From positions 124,001 to 188,000 of the forward strand of contig NZ_JAFBED010000004.1 of assembly GCF_016908565.1 (NCBI RefSeq): 64,000 bases of DNA, written 5' to 3'. Position 1 is the stretch's first letter; the number at the start of each line of letters is the position of its first letter. The position numbers and the translations under genes are program-made. The notes below the pieces were generated by a model. It was not told where the DNA came from and did not search any database. It was given only the letters and a program-made list of their open reading frames with translations. The DNA is from Sutcliffiella tianshenii (GTDB lineage Bacteria > Bacillota > Bacilli > Bacillales > Bacillaceae_I). Below, in pieces: positions 44,832 through 56,280 of the stretch.

Positions 44832-46646
44832 TTATTGTTTTAACTCTTTTTTCAATTGGATAATTTCCATCGCGATTTGTGCAGCACGCAAGAAGTCGTT
44901 TTGAACTTCTGCCTGTTTCTTTTCTTGTTCTTTTTCCTTTATTGTTAACAACTTTGGGTAATTAAACACCTGTTTCATATAATCCCGGAGAACTGCTTCA
45001 CTTAATTCATCCTCAAGTGTCAGCATTCCGAGCTCCGAAATCTTCTTCTTCAACTCCATCTCTGGGATGCGCTCCATCAATACGCTGATATTCGGTTCAT
45101 ATCCTTCCTCATAAAAGGCATAAAGATAAGCTGCTATCGCCCGATGCTCCTCCATTATGAAAGCACCTTCTATGGATGCTTGCACTTTGTCGGAGACTGC
45201 TCTATCTTTCAGCATATGTGCCAATAGAAAGCGTTCTGCATTTTCGTAGGCAGGTTTTAACGTTTTGGAAAAAAGCTTAGGCTGGTTAGATATAGTAATT
45301 CTATTCTGCTCCCGATAATCCTTTTTTTGGTTAAGAGATTTATACACCTGAAACTGCTGTTGCTTCAGGGCATCAAGGGAGATGGAAAATTCATCTGCCA
45401 GCTGACGTAGATAATGATCCCTCTCTACCGCTTTTGTGAGCAGGCTTATTTCCTTCAGGACATCTTCTATATACCGTATCTTTTCTCCTTCGTCTTTTAA
45501 GTTTCTGCCTCTGCGAAGGTATTGCAACTTAAATGCCATAAACGTTAAACTTGCCCCTATTACATCCTGTTTGAATGACTCTGGCCCTTTTTTGCGGATA
45601 TAGTCATCAGGGTCTAGTTTATCTGGCATCAAGGCTACTCGAACATAACAGTCCTGCTCTATAAGGATCTTTGCCGCACGGTATGCAGCCTCGATCCCTG
45701 CGTTGTCACCGTCATAGCAGATGATGACACTTTCCACATGACGGCGGATGATCCTCGCCTGATCCTCAGTGAGGGAAGTCCCCATCGTTGCAATGGCATG
45801 ATGCAAACCTGCACGATCGGCAGCAATGACATCTGCGAATCCCTCAAAAAGTATCACTTGCTCCTGTTTGCGTATGTGTGGTCTTGCCTGATGGAAATTG
45901 TACAGGATCTTGCTTTTATTGAAGAGTGCAGTTTCGGGGGAGTTCAAGTATTTCGGCTCCCCTTTGCCCAGCACGCGTCCGGAAAAGGCAATGACATTTC
46001 CTTTATGATCATGTATAGGAAACATGATGCGGTCTCGGAAACGGTCAAAATATTCAGCAGTATGCTCCTTTTCAATGAGAAGACCCGCTTTTTCCAAAAG
46101 TTTTTGGCTATAGCCCCTTTTGGTTAAAAACTTGAGGGCGAAATCCCAGCTGTTAAGCGCATATCCGATACCGAACTTTTTCATCATGTCATCGGTAAAT
46201 TCTCTTCCGCTTAAGTAGTCGTAGGCTTCCTGACCCTCTTTTGTATTTAAAAGTAAATGATGGTAAAATTTCTGTAGGAGCAAATGTGCATCCATCATCC
46301 ATTTTGTTTCTTTTGACTGACCCGAATTTCCGGAAGTTTCATTTTCCGGGACTTCCATTTCGATGTTCGAGGTTTTGGCAAGCTTTTGTGCCGCCTCTAC
46401 AAAACTGACACCCTCGATATCCATGATGAAGTTAAAGGCGTTGCCACCAGCTCCGCACCCAAAGCAGTGAAATATCTGTTTATCCGGGGAGACGGAAAAG
46501 GAAGGTGTGCTTTCTCCATGAAAAGGGCACAATCCAAAATAATTCCGGCCTTGCTTCTTTAGTTGTACATATTCACCAACTACATCGACTATGTCGGTTG
46601 ATTGTCTGATTTGATCAATGGTCTGTTCAGGAATTCTATAGTTCAT
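44832..46646 (-). CDS. dnaG: DnaG, DNA primase
   Basis: A 604-residue primase. The N-terminal CHC2 zinc finger is seen at residues 41-65 (CPFHGES ... FHCFGCGAGG), the TOPRIM domain around ILFEGFADVIAADRAG and YDGDNAGIEAA, and a C-terminal helicase-interaction domain. It makes RNA primers for replication. In operon with yaiI upstream and sigA downstream. Confidence 0.96.
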   Translation of the reverse strand: MNYRIPEQTIDQIRQSTDIVDVVGEYVQLKKQGRNYFGLCPFHGESTPSFSVSPDKQIFHCFGCGAGGNAFNFIMDIEGVSFVEAAQKLAKTSNIEMEVPENETSGNSGQSKETKWMMDAHLLLQKFYHHLLLNTKEGQEAYDYLSGREFTDDMMKKFGIGYALNSWDFALKFLTKRGYSQKLLEKAGLLIEKEHTAEYFDRFRDRIMFPIHDHKGNVIAFSGRVLGKGEPKYLNSPETALFNKSKILYNFHQARPHIRKQEQVILFEGFADVIAADRAGLHHAIATMGTSLTEDQARIIRRHVESVIICYDGDNAGIEAAYRAAKILIEQDCYVRVALMPDKLDPDDYIRKKGPESFKQDVIGASLTFMAFKLQYLRRGRNLKDEGEKIRYIEDVLKEISLLTKAVERDHYLRQLADEFSISLDALKQQQFQVYKSLNQKKDYREQNRITISNQPKLFSKTLKPAYENAERFLLAHMLKDRAVSDKVQASIEGAFIMEEHRAIAAYLYAFYEEGYEPNISVLMERIPEMELKKKISELGMLTLEDELSEAVLRDYMKQVFNYPKLLTIKEKEQEKKQAEVQNDFLRAAQIAMEIIQLKKELKQ

Positions 46647-46676
46647 AACAACACTCCGTGACTAACTATTCGCTTT

Positions 46677-47147
46677 CTATTCCCGAATTCCTGCAATATT
46701 CGACAAAGTTTTTTTGAATGAATGCACAAAGTTTTCCCGATCCTGCTGAGAAAACGCTTTTGGCCCTTTTGAATAGTTTCCTTTTCGTCTTTCTTTTGCC
46801 GATAAAAACCTCATGTGAAGCATCATGTCCATTTCACTCTCTTTGTAATGTTTTCCACGAGGAGATAGAACATAAACGTTACGCGACACCAACATACTGG
46901 CAAGCCCCTGATCCTGGGTCACCACCACATCATTATTTCTTGCATGGTTGAGTATGTAAAGATCTGCAGATTCCTTTTCATCATCCACATATACCCATGT
47001 CCCTTTTATTTCTTTTTTGACTACATGGGAGTAGGATGCGACAAAGTATACGTCCATTTGATATGTATGACCGATACTACTGATCTCTTCTTTAACAGGA
47101 CACGCATCTGCGTCTACCAAAATAATGGGTTGTCGATTATTTTGCAT
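46677..47147 (-). CDS. yqxD: YaiI/YqxD family protein (DUF188)
   Basis: A 156-residue protein of the DUF188 family, with the signature ILVDADACPVK at residues 9-19 and VVTQDQGLASMLVSRN in the middle, suggesting a PIN-like fold with acidic residues. Biochemical function is unknown. As in B. subtilis it precedes dnaG. Confidence 0.87.
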   Translation of the reverse strand: MQNNRQPIILVDADACPVKEEISSIGHTYQMDVYFVASYSHVVKKEIKGTWVYVDDEKESADLYILNHARNNDVVVTQDQGLASMLVSRNVYVLSPRGKHYKESEMDMMLHMRFLSAKERRKGNYSKGPKAFSQQDRENFVHSFKKTLSNIAGIRE

Positions 47148-47313
47148 GTTAAACTGTTTCTACATCCCTTCCCAAAAACCTTCTTTTTTCGCTAGTTTTT
47201 TTATGGTTGTCGAACGAAACTGTCACCCCACTATTGACTTATAGCTAGTTTTAGTTTATTCGATTAACTGGAACTCTAAACCCTATACAGGAATTTTTTT
47301 ATCACAATTTTTT

Positions 47314-47342
47314 ATTATAATATAAACCTTTTGAATTGACCA
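47314..47342 (-). promoter_or_regulatory. Possible promoter of yqxD-dnaG-sigA
   Basis: On the minus strand TGGTCA (47342-47337) and TATAAT (47319-47314) are 17 bases apart, about 165 bases before the yqxD start. The -35 box is weak. The 300-base gap 47148-47447 otherwise holds AT-rich leader and the hairpin described next. Confidence 0.4.
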
Positions 47343-47375
47343 CTAAAAAACATGCGGAAAAATATGTTTTTGCCG

Positions 47376-47414
47376 AAGAAAAAGAGCACTTGGTGTAAGC
47401 GCTCCTTCTTCATA
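47376..47414 (-). terminator. Probable terminator of ccpN-ppsR
   Basis: On the minus strand GAAGAAGGAGCGCTT and AAGTGCTCTTTTTCTTC pair imperfectly, with the T-run inside the second arm. It lies about 35 bases past the ppsR stop. Confidence 0.5.
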
Positions 47415-47447
47415 TAGTAATTTTTATTTGACGTTTATCAGGGCTAT

Positions 47448-48257
47448 TTATTTCAACCGGTTGTTGTAGATGTTGGAGATGAGGTTGGCTGTTTCTTCTA
47501 CTGCTTTGTTGGTGACGTCGATGACTTCACAACCTATTTTATTAACGACTGTCTCAAAAAATGCAAGCTCTTCTTTAATTCTTTCGAGATTGGCGTAGGC
47601 AGCCTTGTCGTTCAATCCGAGTGCTTTAAGGCGCTCTTTTCGGATGTCGTTGAGCTTTTCGGGGCTGATTTTCAAGCCGAAGCATTTTTCCGGTGAAACC
47701 TTGTACAGCTCTTCTGGTGGATCGACTTCAGGCACGATCGGTACATTTGCCACTTTCAGGCGTTTGTGTGCGAGGTATTGGGATAAAGGTGTCTTCGATG
47801 TTCTGGACACTCCTACCAATACGATGTCCGCTTTGATGATTCCCCTTGGATCGCGGCCATCATCATACTTTACCGCAAACTCCACCGCTTCAATTTTCTT
47901 GAAATAGTCATCATCAAGCTGGCGCACCAGGCCTGGCTGATATTTCGGCTTAACCTTGTATTCCTGCTCCATGAGGTCGACCAATGGCCCGATTATATCG
48001 TAAACCGGAACCCCTTCCTTCTTGGCAAGTGAAATCAGATGCTGCCTCATATCAGGTACAACAAGGGTGAACGCGATAAGTCCGTGATTTATTTTTGCAA
48101 TGGATATCACTTCTGTGATGGTTGCGATATCCTCCACGTATGGTATTCTCTTTAAATGGAAATTCGCTCCATTAAACTGGCTGATTGCCGCTTTTACTGC
48201 GAGCTCTGCAGTTTCTCCAACTGAATCTGAAAGAATATAAACTGTTCGCTTTTCCAT
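47448..48257 (-). CDS. yqfL: PpsR-type pyruvate, phosphate dikinase regulatory protein (YqfL)
   Basis: A 269-residue kinase/pyrophosphorylase of the DUF299 family. N-terminal [18 protein letters not shown] and the P-loop-like [15 protein letters not shown] (about residues 150-164) are diagnostic. It follows ccpN by 14 bases, and in B. subtilis CcpN and YqfL jointly control gluconeogenic gene expression. Confidence 0.92.
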   Translation of the reverse strand: MEKRTVYILSDSVGETAELAVKAAISQFNGANFHLKRIPYVEDIATITEVISIAKINHGLIAFTLVVPDMRQHLISLAKKEGVPVYDIIGPLVDLMEQEYKVKPKYQPGLVRQLDDDYFKKIEAVEFAVKYDDGRDPRGIIKADIVLVGVSRTSKTPLSQYLAHKRLKVANVPIVPEVDPPEELYKVSPEKCFGLKISPEKLNDIRKERLKALGLNDKAAYANLERIKEELAFFETVVNKIGCEVIDVTNKAVEETANLISNIYNNRLK

Positions 48258-48271
48258 GATTCTCCCCCAAT

Positions 48272-48911
48272 CTAGATTATTTCGTTATGCGCAAGAGCAA
48301 CAAGAACCTTGGTAATATTTGTTTTCGTAATTCTTCCGATCACTTCATAGCCTTTGTCCGTTTGCTTTACGACTGGAAGAGCGTCAATCTGCTTTTCGAT
48401 TAATTTCTGAGCAACATCGATGATTAGATCCTCTTTAAAACAATAGGTGACATTCGGCATTCTTGTCATGATGATATTGACTGGGATGGAAGTGAGCTCC
48501 TGTTTCCCGATGCTTGCCCGCAACAGGTCTTTCCTTGAGAGCACTCCCACTATGATGGAAAACTTATCCACCACGAAAAGTGTTCCGACATCCTCCAAGA
48601 ACATCGTGCAGATCGCGTCATAAACAGAGACGCTCTCGTGAACCACGACAGGGATCGAGGAGTGGTCATGTACCTGGATTTTATTGATCTTATCAGACAG
48701 AAGTTGGGACCCAGTCTTTCCAGTATAAAAATAGCCGACTCTTGGCCTTGCATCCAGATAGCCTGCCATGGTCAGAATGGCAAGGTCGGGACGAAGTGTC
48801 GCTCTCGTCAGGTTAAGTTGATCTGCAATAGCTTCTCCGGTGATAGGTCCTTGATCTTTTACAATTTGCAGAATATGTTCTTGCCGTTTATTCAGTTCTA
48901 TTGTCGTTCAC
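48272..48911 (-). CDS. ccpN: CcpN-type repressor with an abnormal start (frameshift or non-AUG)
   Basis: A gluconeogenesis repressor: N-terminal helix-turn-helix ([15 protein letters not shown] ... [12 protein letters not shown]) and two CBS domains (from [13 protein letters not shown] on). The first ATG in frame is at 48769 and would remove the whole DNA-binding domain, leaving 165 residues. The frame stays open back to 48907 with the HTH intact, but it contains no ATG, GTG or TTG there. A GTG at 48911 with AGGTGG upstream is out of frame and ends after seven codons. Removing one base after its second codon restores a 212-residue protein, the length of B. subtilis CcpN. Either a frameshift, a sequence error, or a non-AUG start (ATA 48901, CTG 48895) is involved. 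Confidence 0.7.
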
Positions 48912-48920
48912 CACCTATCT

Positions 48921-49044
48921 TTGAAATGCGGAGCCGGCTTGTTCAGCTCCGACAAGCATAAGGCAGGTTCCTGTAGGAGGTGGGTTTTTACCTCCGGAAG
49001 GAATATGACTTATGACTCGAGGAGCTAGCCGGCGCAGCTGGACA
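48921..49044 (+). repeat. 124-bp hairpin repeat module A
   Basis: The unit begins TTGAAATGCGGAG and ends CGCAGCTGGACA. It folds into nested stems: GCCGGCT/AGCCGGC outside, CATAAG/CTTATG in the middle, GGAGGT/ACCTCC at the tip. A similar unit lies at 58528-58651. On the minus strand it ends about 10 bases before the ccpN ribosome site. Confidence 0.75.
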
Positions 49045-49193
49045 TTGAAATGCGGAGGGCGCTCTCCCTGGGACGTACAAACTGGACTGAGCTTCCTGAG
49101 ATAAAGGAAACACGGAGAGCGATAGCGATCCGATGTTGACTTATCGTAGGGAAGTGAGGGAAGTTTGAGAGTCCCAAGCGCCCGCAGCTGGAC
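49045..49193 (+). repeat. Hairpin repeat module B, adjoining A
   Basis: It shares the ends TTGAAATGCGGAG and CGCAGCTGGACA with module A but has a different body of about 149 bp, whose outer stem is GGGCGCT/AGCGCCC. No gene is seen from 48912 to 49360 apart from modules A, B and a terminator. Confidence 0.65.
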
Positions 49194-49270
49194 ACATTGA
49201 AACTAATTGTGACATACTTTATATGTAAATATTATATACTAATTATACTGAAATACGACAGAATTGGAAA

Positions 49271-49312
49271 GAGGCTGACTAAATATAGTTTGCTATTATT
49301 AGTCAGCCTCTT
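49271..49312 (-). terminator. Terminator of glyQS
   Basis: GAGGCTGACTAA and TTAGTCAGCCTC form a 12-bp perfect stem about 50 bases past the glyS stop, followed by TTTCC on the minus strand. Confidence 0.75.
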
Positions 49313-49360
49313 TATTCAATTTTTTCATTTTATCATAGGATGCTTCTTTTGTCTCAAATA

Positions 49361-51442
49361 TTACTTCACAATAATGACGTTTATATTTCCGAAAACGGAA
49401 ATCAATTGAGACAGACTGGACATCAATGCAAGGCGGTTGTTACGGATATCTTCCTTGTCTGTCATTACCATGATATTGTCGAAGAATGCGTCAATCGCTG
49501 GTTTTAACGAAGCGAGCTCCTTCCAGACCTCTGTGTAGTCCTTGGCATCAGATGCTTGAATCACCTTTTCTTCCTTTTCCTTAAACAAGGAGTACAAAGC
49601 TTGTTCCTCCCTGTTGATGAGAAGCTCTGCTTTTACCAAGTTATCATTGACAGCTTTTTTGGCGATATTTCTTACACGACTCAAGGATTCCATGATTTCT
49701 TTGAAATTCGCATCCTCTTTTGCAGCGTCCAGGACTTCCGCCTTTTTCACGCTTGCATTCACATCATGAAGCGGCAATTCCAAAATCGCATCAACGATAT
49801 CATAGCGTATTCCGCGTTCAGACAGGTTGTTCTTTAAGCGCATTTTGAAAAATTGGATCACTTCGGCAACCGTCTCATCCTTGGAACGTTTTCCAATATT
49901 CTGTTCCTCGTAATGGGAGACAAATTTAGTGATCAGTTCTTCAACGGAAATCGGCCATTTTTTGTTGATCAACGTCTGGATGATTCCTGATGCTTGCCTT
50001 CTCAATGCATATGGGTCCTGAGAACCTGTCGGAATGACACCGATAGCAAAGAAGCCTACAATCGTATCCAATTTTTCCGAGATGCTAAGGATCGCACCAA
50101 CATCAGAAGCTGGTGTATCATCATCTGCAGACCGCGGCATATAGTGTTCATTTATTGCACGTGCGACAACAGGATTTTCACCTTTTGCCTTTGCATATTT
50201 CTCTCCCATGATTCCTTGCAGTTCCGGGAACTCATATACCATGTGAGAAACCAGATCGAATTTGTAGATGGAGGAAGCACGGCTTACATTCTTCATGTTC
50301 TCTTCATCTACCTGTAGAAGATCCGCTAATTTAAGCGCAAAATTGTGCACCCGTTTCACTTTTTCCCCGGTTGTACCTATTTCTTCGTGGAAAACGATCT
50401 TATCGAGTCTTTTTACTGCTTCATCGATGACTAGCTTTTCGTCTTCCTTGGAGAAGAAAGCTGCATCTGAAAGTCTGGCACGAAGCACCTTTTCATTTCC
50501 TCTTGCCACATTATCCAGGTTTTCATGGTTCCCGTTACGCACAGTCACAAAATAAGGAAGGAGTTTTCCATCCTTGCTTTTCACCGGGAAGTAACGTTGA
50601 TGCTCTTTCATCGATGTAATCAACACTTCTTCAGGCAAGGAAAGATACTCGGATTCGAATGTACCGAATAGTGCAGTCGGATATTCAACCAGATTGTTTA
50701 CTTCTTCGAGCAAGTCTTCATCCACCGGGATTACCCAGCCATTTTCCTCTGCAATGATTGACAGCTGCTGTCTGATCGCTTCCTTGCGCTCAAAAGCATT
50801 TACAATGACATAATTGGAAAGAAGGGCATCCACATAATTCGCTGCTTCCTTCAATTCCACCTGAGCCCCTAGGAAACGGTGACCGGTTGACACTCTTCCG
50901 GACTCCACAGTAGTGATTCTCAATGGGATGATTTCATCACCGAATAAGGCAATCAGCCACTTGATTGGACGAACATAACGGAGCTCTTCACTGCCCCAAC
51001 GCATATTTTTCGGAAAATGAAGGCCTGTCAAAACGGGAACGATCGTTTCAAGGATTTCTTTTGTTTCTTTCCCTACGACATGCTTTTGAACGTGTGCATA
51101 TTCTACGCCGTTGATTTCTTTGAAGTAGATATCATCTACAGTCAGACCTTGACCCCTTGTAAAGCCTTGTGCCGCTTTGGACCATTCCCCATCCTCATTC
51201 TGGGCAACTTTCTTTGCGGGACCTTTTGCTTCAACTGTAACATCCTCCTGTTTTTCCACCAGGTCTTCTACAAGCAGAGCCAAACGACGTGGCGTGGAAT
51301 AAACGTGAACATAACCGAATTCCAATTGATTGGCCGCCAACCATTCCTTCACTTTCGCTTCCAGTTGGCTCATCGAGTCTGTCACAAAGCGGGCAGGCAT
51401 TTCTTCCAGTCCTATTTCAATTAAAAAATCCCGTTTACTCAT
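49361..51442 (-). CDS. glyS: Glycyl-tRNA synthetase beta subunit
   Basis: A 693-residue subunit of the heterotetrameric glycyl-tRNA synthetase; the N-terminus ([15 protein letters not shown]) and the segment [19 protein letters not shown] are typical, with an HD-like region near 370-450 and a C-terminal DALR-type anticodon-binding domain. It overlaps glyQ by eight bases, so subunits are made in balance. Confidence 0.96.
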   Translation of the reverse strand: MSKRDFLIEIGLEEMPARFVTDSMSQLEAKVKEWLAANQLEFGYVHVYSTPRRLALLVEDLVEKQEDVTVEAKGPAKKVAQNEDGEWSKAAQGFTRGQGLTVDDIYFKEINGVEYAHVQKHVVGKETKEILETIVPVLTGLHFPKNMRWGSEELRYVRPIKWLIALFGDEIIPLRITTVESGRVSTGHRFLGAQVELKEAANYVDALLSNYVIVNAFERKEAIRQQLSIIAEENGWVIPVDEDLLEEVNNLVEYPTALFGTFESEYLSLPEEVLITSMKEHQRYFPVKSKDGKLLPYFVTVRNGNHENLDNVARGNEKVLRARLSDAAFFSKEDEKLVIDEAVKRLDKIVFHEEIGTTGEKVKRVHNFALKLADLLQVDEENMKNVSRASSIYKFDLVSHMVYEFPELQGIMGEKYAKAKGENPVVARAINEHYMPRSADDDTPASDVGAILSISEKLDTIVGFFAIGVIPTGSQDPYALRRQASGIIQTLINKKWPISVEELITKFVSHYEEQNIGKRSKDETVAEVIQFFKMRLKNNLSERGIRYDIVDAILELPLHDVNASVKKAEVLDAAKEDANFKEIMESLSRVRNIAKKAVNDNLVKAELLINREEQALYSLFKEKEEKVIQASDAKDYTEVWKELASLKPAIDAFFDNIMVMTDKEDIRNNRLALMSSLSQLISVFGNINVIIVK

Positions 51443-52322
51443 TTGTGTTCTCCTCCTTATTCAAAATTGGAAAACCAAGTTTCTCTCTTTCATCATAGAA
51501 CGTTTTCGCTACTTTCCTTGCGAGATTACGAACACGTCCAATATAGCCCGTACGCTCTGTTACAGAGATCGCGCCTCTGGCATCCAATTGGTTAAAGGTA
51601 TGGGAGCATTTCAAAACATAGTCATAGGCAGGATGTACGAGTCCATGGCCCATTTGACGATGTGCTTCCTTTTCATAGATATCAAATAGATTGAAAAGCA
51701 TGTCTGGATCTGATGTTTCAAAAGTATATTTGGAATGCTCATATTCCGGTTGAAGGAAGATGTCACGCACCGTGAAACCTTCTGTCCACTCCAGGTCAAA
51801 TACGTTTTCTTTATCCTGGATATAAGATGCCAAGCGTTCTATTCCATATGTGATTTCCACAGATACCGGTTTACATTCCAATCCGCCTACCTGTTGGAAG
51901 TATGTGAATTGGGTGATTTCCATCCCATCCAGCCAAACCTCCCAGCCAAGACCTGCTGCACCGAGGGTCGGAGCCTCCCAGTTATCCTCCACGAATCGGA
52001 TATCGTGCTTTAACGGGTCAATGCCAAGCTTTTTAAGGGACTCAAGGTAAAGCTCCTGGATATTATCCGGTGAAGGCTTCATGATCACCTGGAATTGGTG
52101 ATGCTGATAAAGCCTGTTCGGGTTTTCCCCATATCTTCCGTCCACAGGTCTTCTGGAAGGTTCTACATAAGCCACATTCCAAGGCTCAGGACCAATACTT
52201 CTAAGGAATGTGTATGGGCTCATCGTACCTGCGCCCTTTTCCACATCATAAGCCTGCATCAAAATACAGCCTTGTTCGGACCAATGATTTTGTAGTGTTA
52301 AAATCATGTTCTGAATGTTCAT
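51435..52322 (-). CDS. glyQ: Glycyl-tRNA synthetase alpha subunit
   Basis: A 295-residue class II catalytic subunit, with motif 2/3-type segments [19 protein letters not shown] and [19 protein letters not shown]. The ATG at 52322 follows GGAGGG at eight bases and gives the usual family length; the longer frame runs into the T-box terminator. Expression is controlled by the upstream glycine T-box. Confidence 0.95.
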   Translation of the reverse strand: MNIQNMILTLQNHWSEQGCILMQAYDVEKGAGTMSPYTFLRSIGPEPWNVAYVEPSRRPVDGRYGENPNRLYQHHQFQVIMKPSPDNIQELYLESLKKLGIDPLKHDIRFVEDNWEAPTLGAAGLGWEVWLDGMEITQFTYFQQVGGLECKPVSVEITYGIERLASYIQDKENVFDLEWTEGFTVRDIFLQPEYEHSKYTFETSDPDMLFNLFDIYEKEAHRQMGHGLVHPAYDYVLKCSHTFNQLDARGAISVTERTGYIGRVRNLARKVAKTFYDEREKLGFPILNKEENTNE

Positions 52323-52363
52323 CTTCATTTCCCTCCAATACATATTGTCAAGTTGACCGAGAG

Positions 52364-52600
52364 CGGGAAAATAGAAAAAACCTCCCGTCCCTATGCCAAC
52401 TTCCATCAGCATAGGGACGAGAGGTTATCCCGCGGTTCCACCCTATTTGTAAAGGGTCTTCCCTTTACCACTTTATCCGTATTGCTCCAGAACGCCTTCC
52501 CCATCTCTCTGACCCCTAGCTCTCACTATCCTAGGTTCGCTTTTTCAGAGGGCGAATAGGTACTACTTTCCTTCACCGCAATCATTATGAACGTAATTGG
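52364..52600 (-). ncRNA. Glycine T-box riboswitch of glyQS
   Basis: Minus-strand leader with the T-box sequence AGGGTGGAACCGCGGG (52444-52429), a terminator whose arms are CCTCTCGTCCCTATGC and GCATAGGGACGGGAGG followed by six T (about 52425-52375), an AGUA S-turn element and its partner GAA. Directly after GAA stands GGC (52496-52494), the glycine specifier codon. Uncharged tRNA-Gly pairing would allow readthrough. It lies in the 316-base gap between glyQ and recO. Confidence 0.92.
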
Positions 52601-52629
52601 ATAATAAATGATTTTTTTCACAAAGTCAA
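52601..52629 (-). promoter_or_regulatory. Promoter of the glyQS T-box transcript
   Basis: On the minus strand TTGACT (52629-52624) and TATTAT (52606-52601) are exactly 17 bases apart, just before the T-box leader. It overlaps the end of the recO side of the gap. Confidence 0.75.
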
Positions 52630-52638
52630 TAATCACCG

Positions 52639-53400
52639 CTATTTTTTATCAAGATTTACTTTTAAGGTTCCAATCTGTTTAAGGAATCGTTTGGATTTTA
52701 ACATTATTCCTGAATAAGCTTCGTAATATTCATCTATGATCAGGCGCAGCTCCGCCCTTGTCTCCTCTTTAAGTGAGAGATTTCCTATTCGATTCAGATC
52801 GTAATAATAAAAGGTCCTTAAAAGCCTTAAAGCTGCAGGTGATGCCTTTATAAGATAAGGGTCCAAATGATGACACCGATGACATAGAAAGCCACCTTCC
52901 TTTATTGAAAAAGCAAAAGTACCTTCCGTGCTTGCACATGAGGCACATTTATTCAACTCGGGTGTGATCCCGATCACATCAAGCATTTTCATCTGATAGA
53001 TGAAGGTCAGTATTTCTGCATCAAACCCGTCATTGATATAGTGCAAGGTCAGATAAAGAAGTTCGTATAAATGAGGATTGCGTCTTCTGTCTTCCGTAAC
53101 CCGGTCCATCAGTTCCACTACAAACGAGCAATAGGCTGTCAAGAAAATATCTTCCCTTATCGCCCGCATCGATTCCATCATATCGCCCTGCTGCAGGCTT
53201 CCGAGTCCGCTGCCTTGCTGGAAGACATATGTCCCATGTGAAAAAAGCTGGGAAACTGCAGTGAGCCGGCTGCTCGGTTTATTTGCCCCACGCGCCATCA
53301 CACCGACTTTACCCAATTCCTTCGTATACAGGGTCACAATCTTATTGTTCTCTCCATAGGCATTTGTCCTGATGACTATCCCTTCACATTTATGTAGCAA
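52639..53400 (-). CDS. recO: RecO, DNA repair protein
   Basis: A recombination mediator of about 253 residues that loads RecA with RecR. N-terminal OB fold ([23 protein letters not shown] ...), followed by helical region and a zinc finger with two Cys pairs (KCASCAST and LCHRCHH). The TTG at 53400 is preferred since GGTGG lies five bases upstream and it aligns with the family start; longer frames begin at 53412 or 53439. Confidence 0.9.
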   Translation of the reverse strand: MLHKCEGIVIRTNAYGENNKIVTLYTKELGKVGVMARGANKPSSRLTAVSQLFSHGTYVFQQGSGLGSLQQGDMMESMRAIREDIFLTAYCSFVVELMDRVTEDRRRNPHLYELLYLTLHYINDGFDAEILTFIYQMKMLDVIGITPELNKCASCASTEGTFAFSIKEGGFLCHRCHHLDPYLIKASPAALRLLRTFYYYDLNRIGNLSLKEETRAELRLIIDEYYEAYSGIMLKSKRFLKQIGTLKVNLDKK

Positions 53401-53458
53401 TATGTCCACCATCCCGCACTGATAATCATTCATTATCAATTGTATAGACCTGCATATA

Positions 53459-53489
53459 AAAAGGCAATCTACAAGGGGTAGATTGCCTT
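53459..53489. terminator. Terminator between yqzL and recO
   Basis: AAGGCAATCTAC and GTAGATTGCCTT flank AAGGG and are followed on the minus strand by TTTTTATATG. Confidence 0.75.
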
Positions 53490-53506
53490 CATCACATCAA
53501 CCATCG

Positions 53507-53647
53507 TCATGAAATTGGTAAGTCACGATTCGCCAGCTCTTCTGATTGCTCGGGTATATCGACATTCTCCTTTTCAAGCTCTTTAAAAAGAAGATAGGTA
53601 TCAATATTACCTGTTTCCTTAAAGACTTTCCAGGTAAAATCCAACAT
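53507..53647 (-). CDS. yqzL: YqzL family small protein
   Basis: A 46-residue protein beginning MLDFTWKVFKETGNIDTYLL, the conserved start of the YqzL family always found between era and recO in Bacillus. Function unknown. The start at 53647 has GGGTGGGG upstream; the longer frame to 53803 has no ribosome site and is not conserved in style. Confidence 0.85.
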   Translation of the reverse strand: MLDFTWKVFKETGNIDTYLLFKELEKENVDIPEQSEELANRDLPIS

Positions 53648-53847
53648 TGTAAACCCCACCCTTTCTGTTGTAAAGACCAGCATACTTATTCCAATTCCTA
53701 TATGACTATGATGACCGTTCAAGGGCCAAAACATGTTAGATAAATAATGTAAATTCCCCTGCAAAGTTAACTGCTGCGAATATGCTTGCCTTTTAATTTC
53801 CATAAGGTTTGACTATGCAAATGATTTTATCGGTTCTTTATAGCACC

Positions 53848-53976
53848 GCTGTTGATTTCCGCACTAGGCTGCGCTTTCCGCGGGGCGTTTGTGGAGCCTC
53901 CTCGGCTTACGCCTGTGGGGTCTCCACTAAACGCTATCTCCCGCAGGAGTCTTCGCCTATTGCTCCAATCAACAGC
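53848..53976 (-). repeat. GC-rich MITE-like repeat, copy 3
   Basis: A 129-bp element with perfect 10-bp terminal inverted repeats, GCTGTTGATT and AATCAACAGC. The body contains the same ordered blocks as the copies at 28239 and 28471 (CTTTCCGCGGGGCG, GAGCCTCCTCGGC, CCTGTGGGGTCTCC, CTCCCGCAGGAGTC). It lies between yqzL and era in a 362-base gap with nothing else recognisable. No transposase is encoded. Confidence 0.8.
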
Positions 53977-54009
53977 TAGCTTAGATAAAAGCATCACTTT
54001 TGTTCTTGA

Positions 54010-55333
<1,324 letters not shown>

Positions 55334-55433
55334 CTATAAGCATCAGGGTTCGCGTTACTATTATTTTACCTTAATTCCTGCTGTAAATCACGTGAAAATT
55401 AAACAAAAATATAAAAAATTTTAAATTTTCAAT

Positions 55434-55832
55434 TTATTTAATGATAGCCCATAAATAAGGTGAAAATAAGAGTATTCCTATTATAACAGAGATAAATGCA
55501 AAAACCAGAGCAGCCGAAGCCGCCACATCCTTTGCAATTTTTGCCAAAGGATGATATTCCTCCGTCACAAGGTCCACCACATTCTCTATTGCGGTATTCA
55601 GTATTTCAATGACGAGAATACCTCCTATGACAATAAAAAGGATGAGCCATTCCACTTTGGATATATGCAAGTATAGGGAGAGCGCCATCACAAAAAAAGC
55701 AATACCAAAGTGGATTTTGATATTCCTCTCTGTCCTCAGGACGAACATCAATCCACTCCAAGCATAGGTAAAGCTTTTTGCGAAGGAGCTCCTATATCCC
55801 TTCTTATTCCGCTCTTTTGAGTCCATAGGCAT
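55434..55832 (-). CDS. dgkA: DgkA-type undecaprenol kinase
   Basis: A 132-residue membrane protein with three TM segments and the DGK motif [14 protein letters not shown] (conserved Glu and Asn in the active site). In Gram-positive bacteria this family phosphorylates undecaprenol for cell-wall lipid carrier recycling. The ATG at 55832 lies within ybeY, giving a 29-base overlap; the longer frame to 55916 is a read into ybeY. Confidence 0.9.
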   Translation of the reverse strand: MPMDSKERNKKGYRSSFAKSFTYAWSGLMFVLRTERNIKIHFGIAFFVMALSLYLHISKVEWLILFIVIGGILVIEILNTAIENVVDLVTEEYHPLAKIAKDVAASAALVFAFISVIIGILLFSPYLWAIIK

Positions 55833-56280
55833 CAAGGATTTCCTTTTGTTTATCGAACATTTCCTTTTCTTCCGCTTCTGTTTCATGGTCATAACCCAAA
55901 AGATGAAGCAGTCCATGGAGCGCCAGGAAACCTAGCTCCCTTTTCAATGAATGTCCGTATTCCTCCGCCTGCTCCATTGCTTTAGGAACCGATATGATGA
56001 TATCTCCAAGCATTCTTGGCGCTTCTTCTTCATAAATGATTTCCATTTCCCCTTCTCCCATTTCTTCCATTGCAAAAGAAATGACATCCGTTGCCTTGTC
56101 CTTATTGCGATAATCGCGATTTATTTCCCTTATTTTTTCGTTATCCACAAAAGTGACAGAAAGCTCGGCCCCAGAAGTTATATCTTCTTTTTTTGCTGCA
56201 AATTGAAGAAGTTGCTCAATATCTGTCCATTGCTCTTCTGATATTTCCGACGTTTCATCCATCATATCTATTTCCAGCAT
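55804..56280 (-). CDS. ybeY: YbeY, 16S rRNA maturation endoribonuclease
   Basis: A 158-residue zinc endoribonuclease. The signature [16 protein letters not shown] gives the three His ligands. It acts in rRNA 3' processing and ribosome quality control. The start overlaps the yqfF stop by one base (TAATG), and the end overlaps dgkA, showing a tightly packed operon yqfF-ybeY-dgkA. Confidence 0.94.
   Translation of the reverse strand: MLEIDMMDETSEISEEQWTDIEQLLQFAAKKEDITSGAELSVTFVDNEKIREINRDYRNKDKATDVISFAMEEMGEGEMEIIYEEEAPRMLGDIIISVPKAMEQAEEYGHSLKRELGFLALHGLLHLLGYDHETEAEEKEMFDKQKEILDAYGLKRAE

Noticed and set aside
48272-48769. CcpN as a 165-residue CBS-only protein
   Set aside because: The ATG at 48769 corresponds to an internal Met, and the complete helix-turn-helix is encoded just upstream in the same frame.
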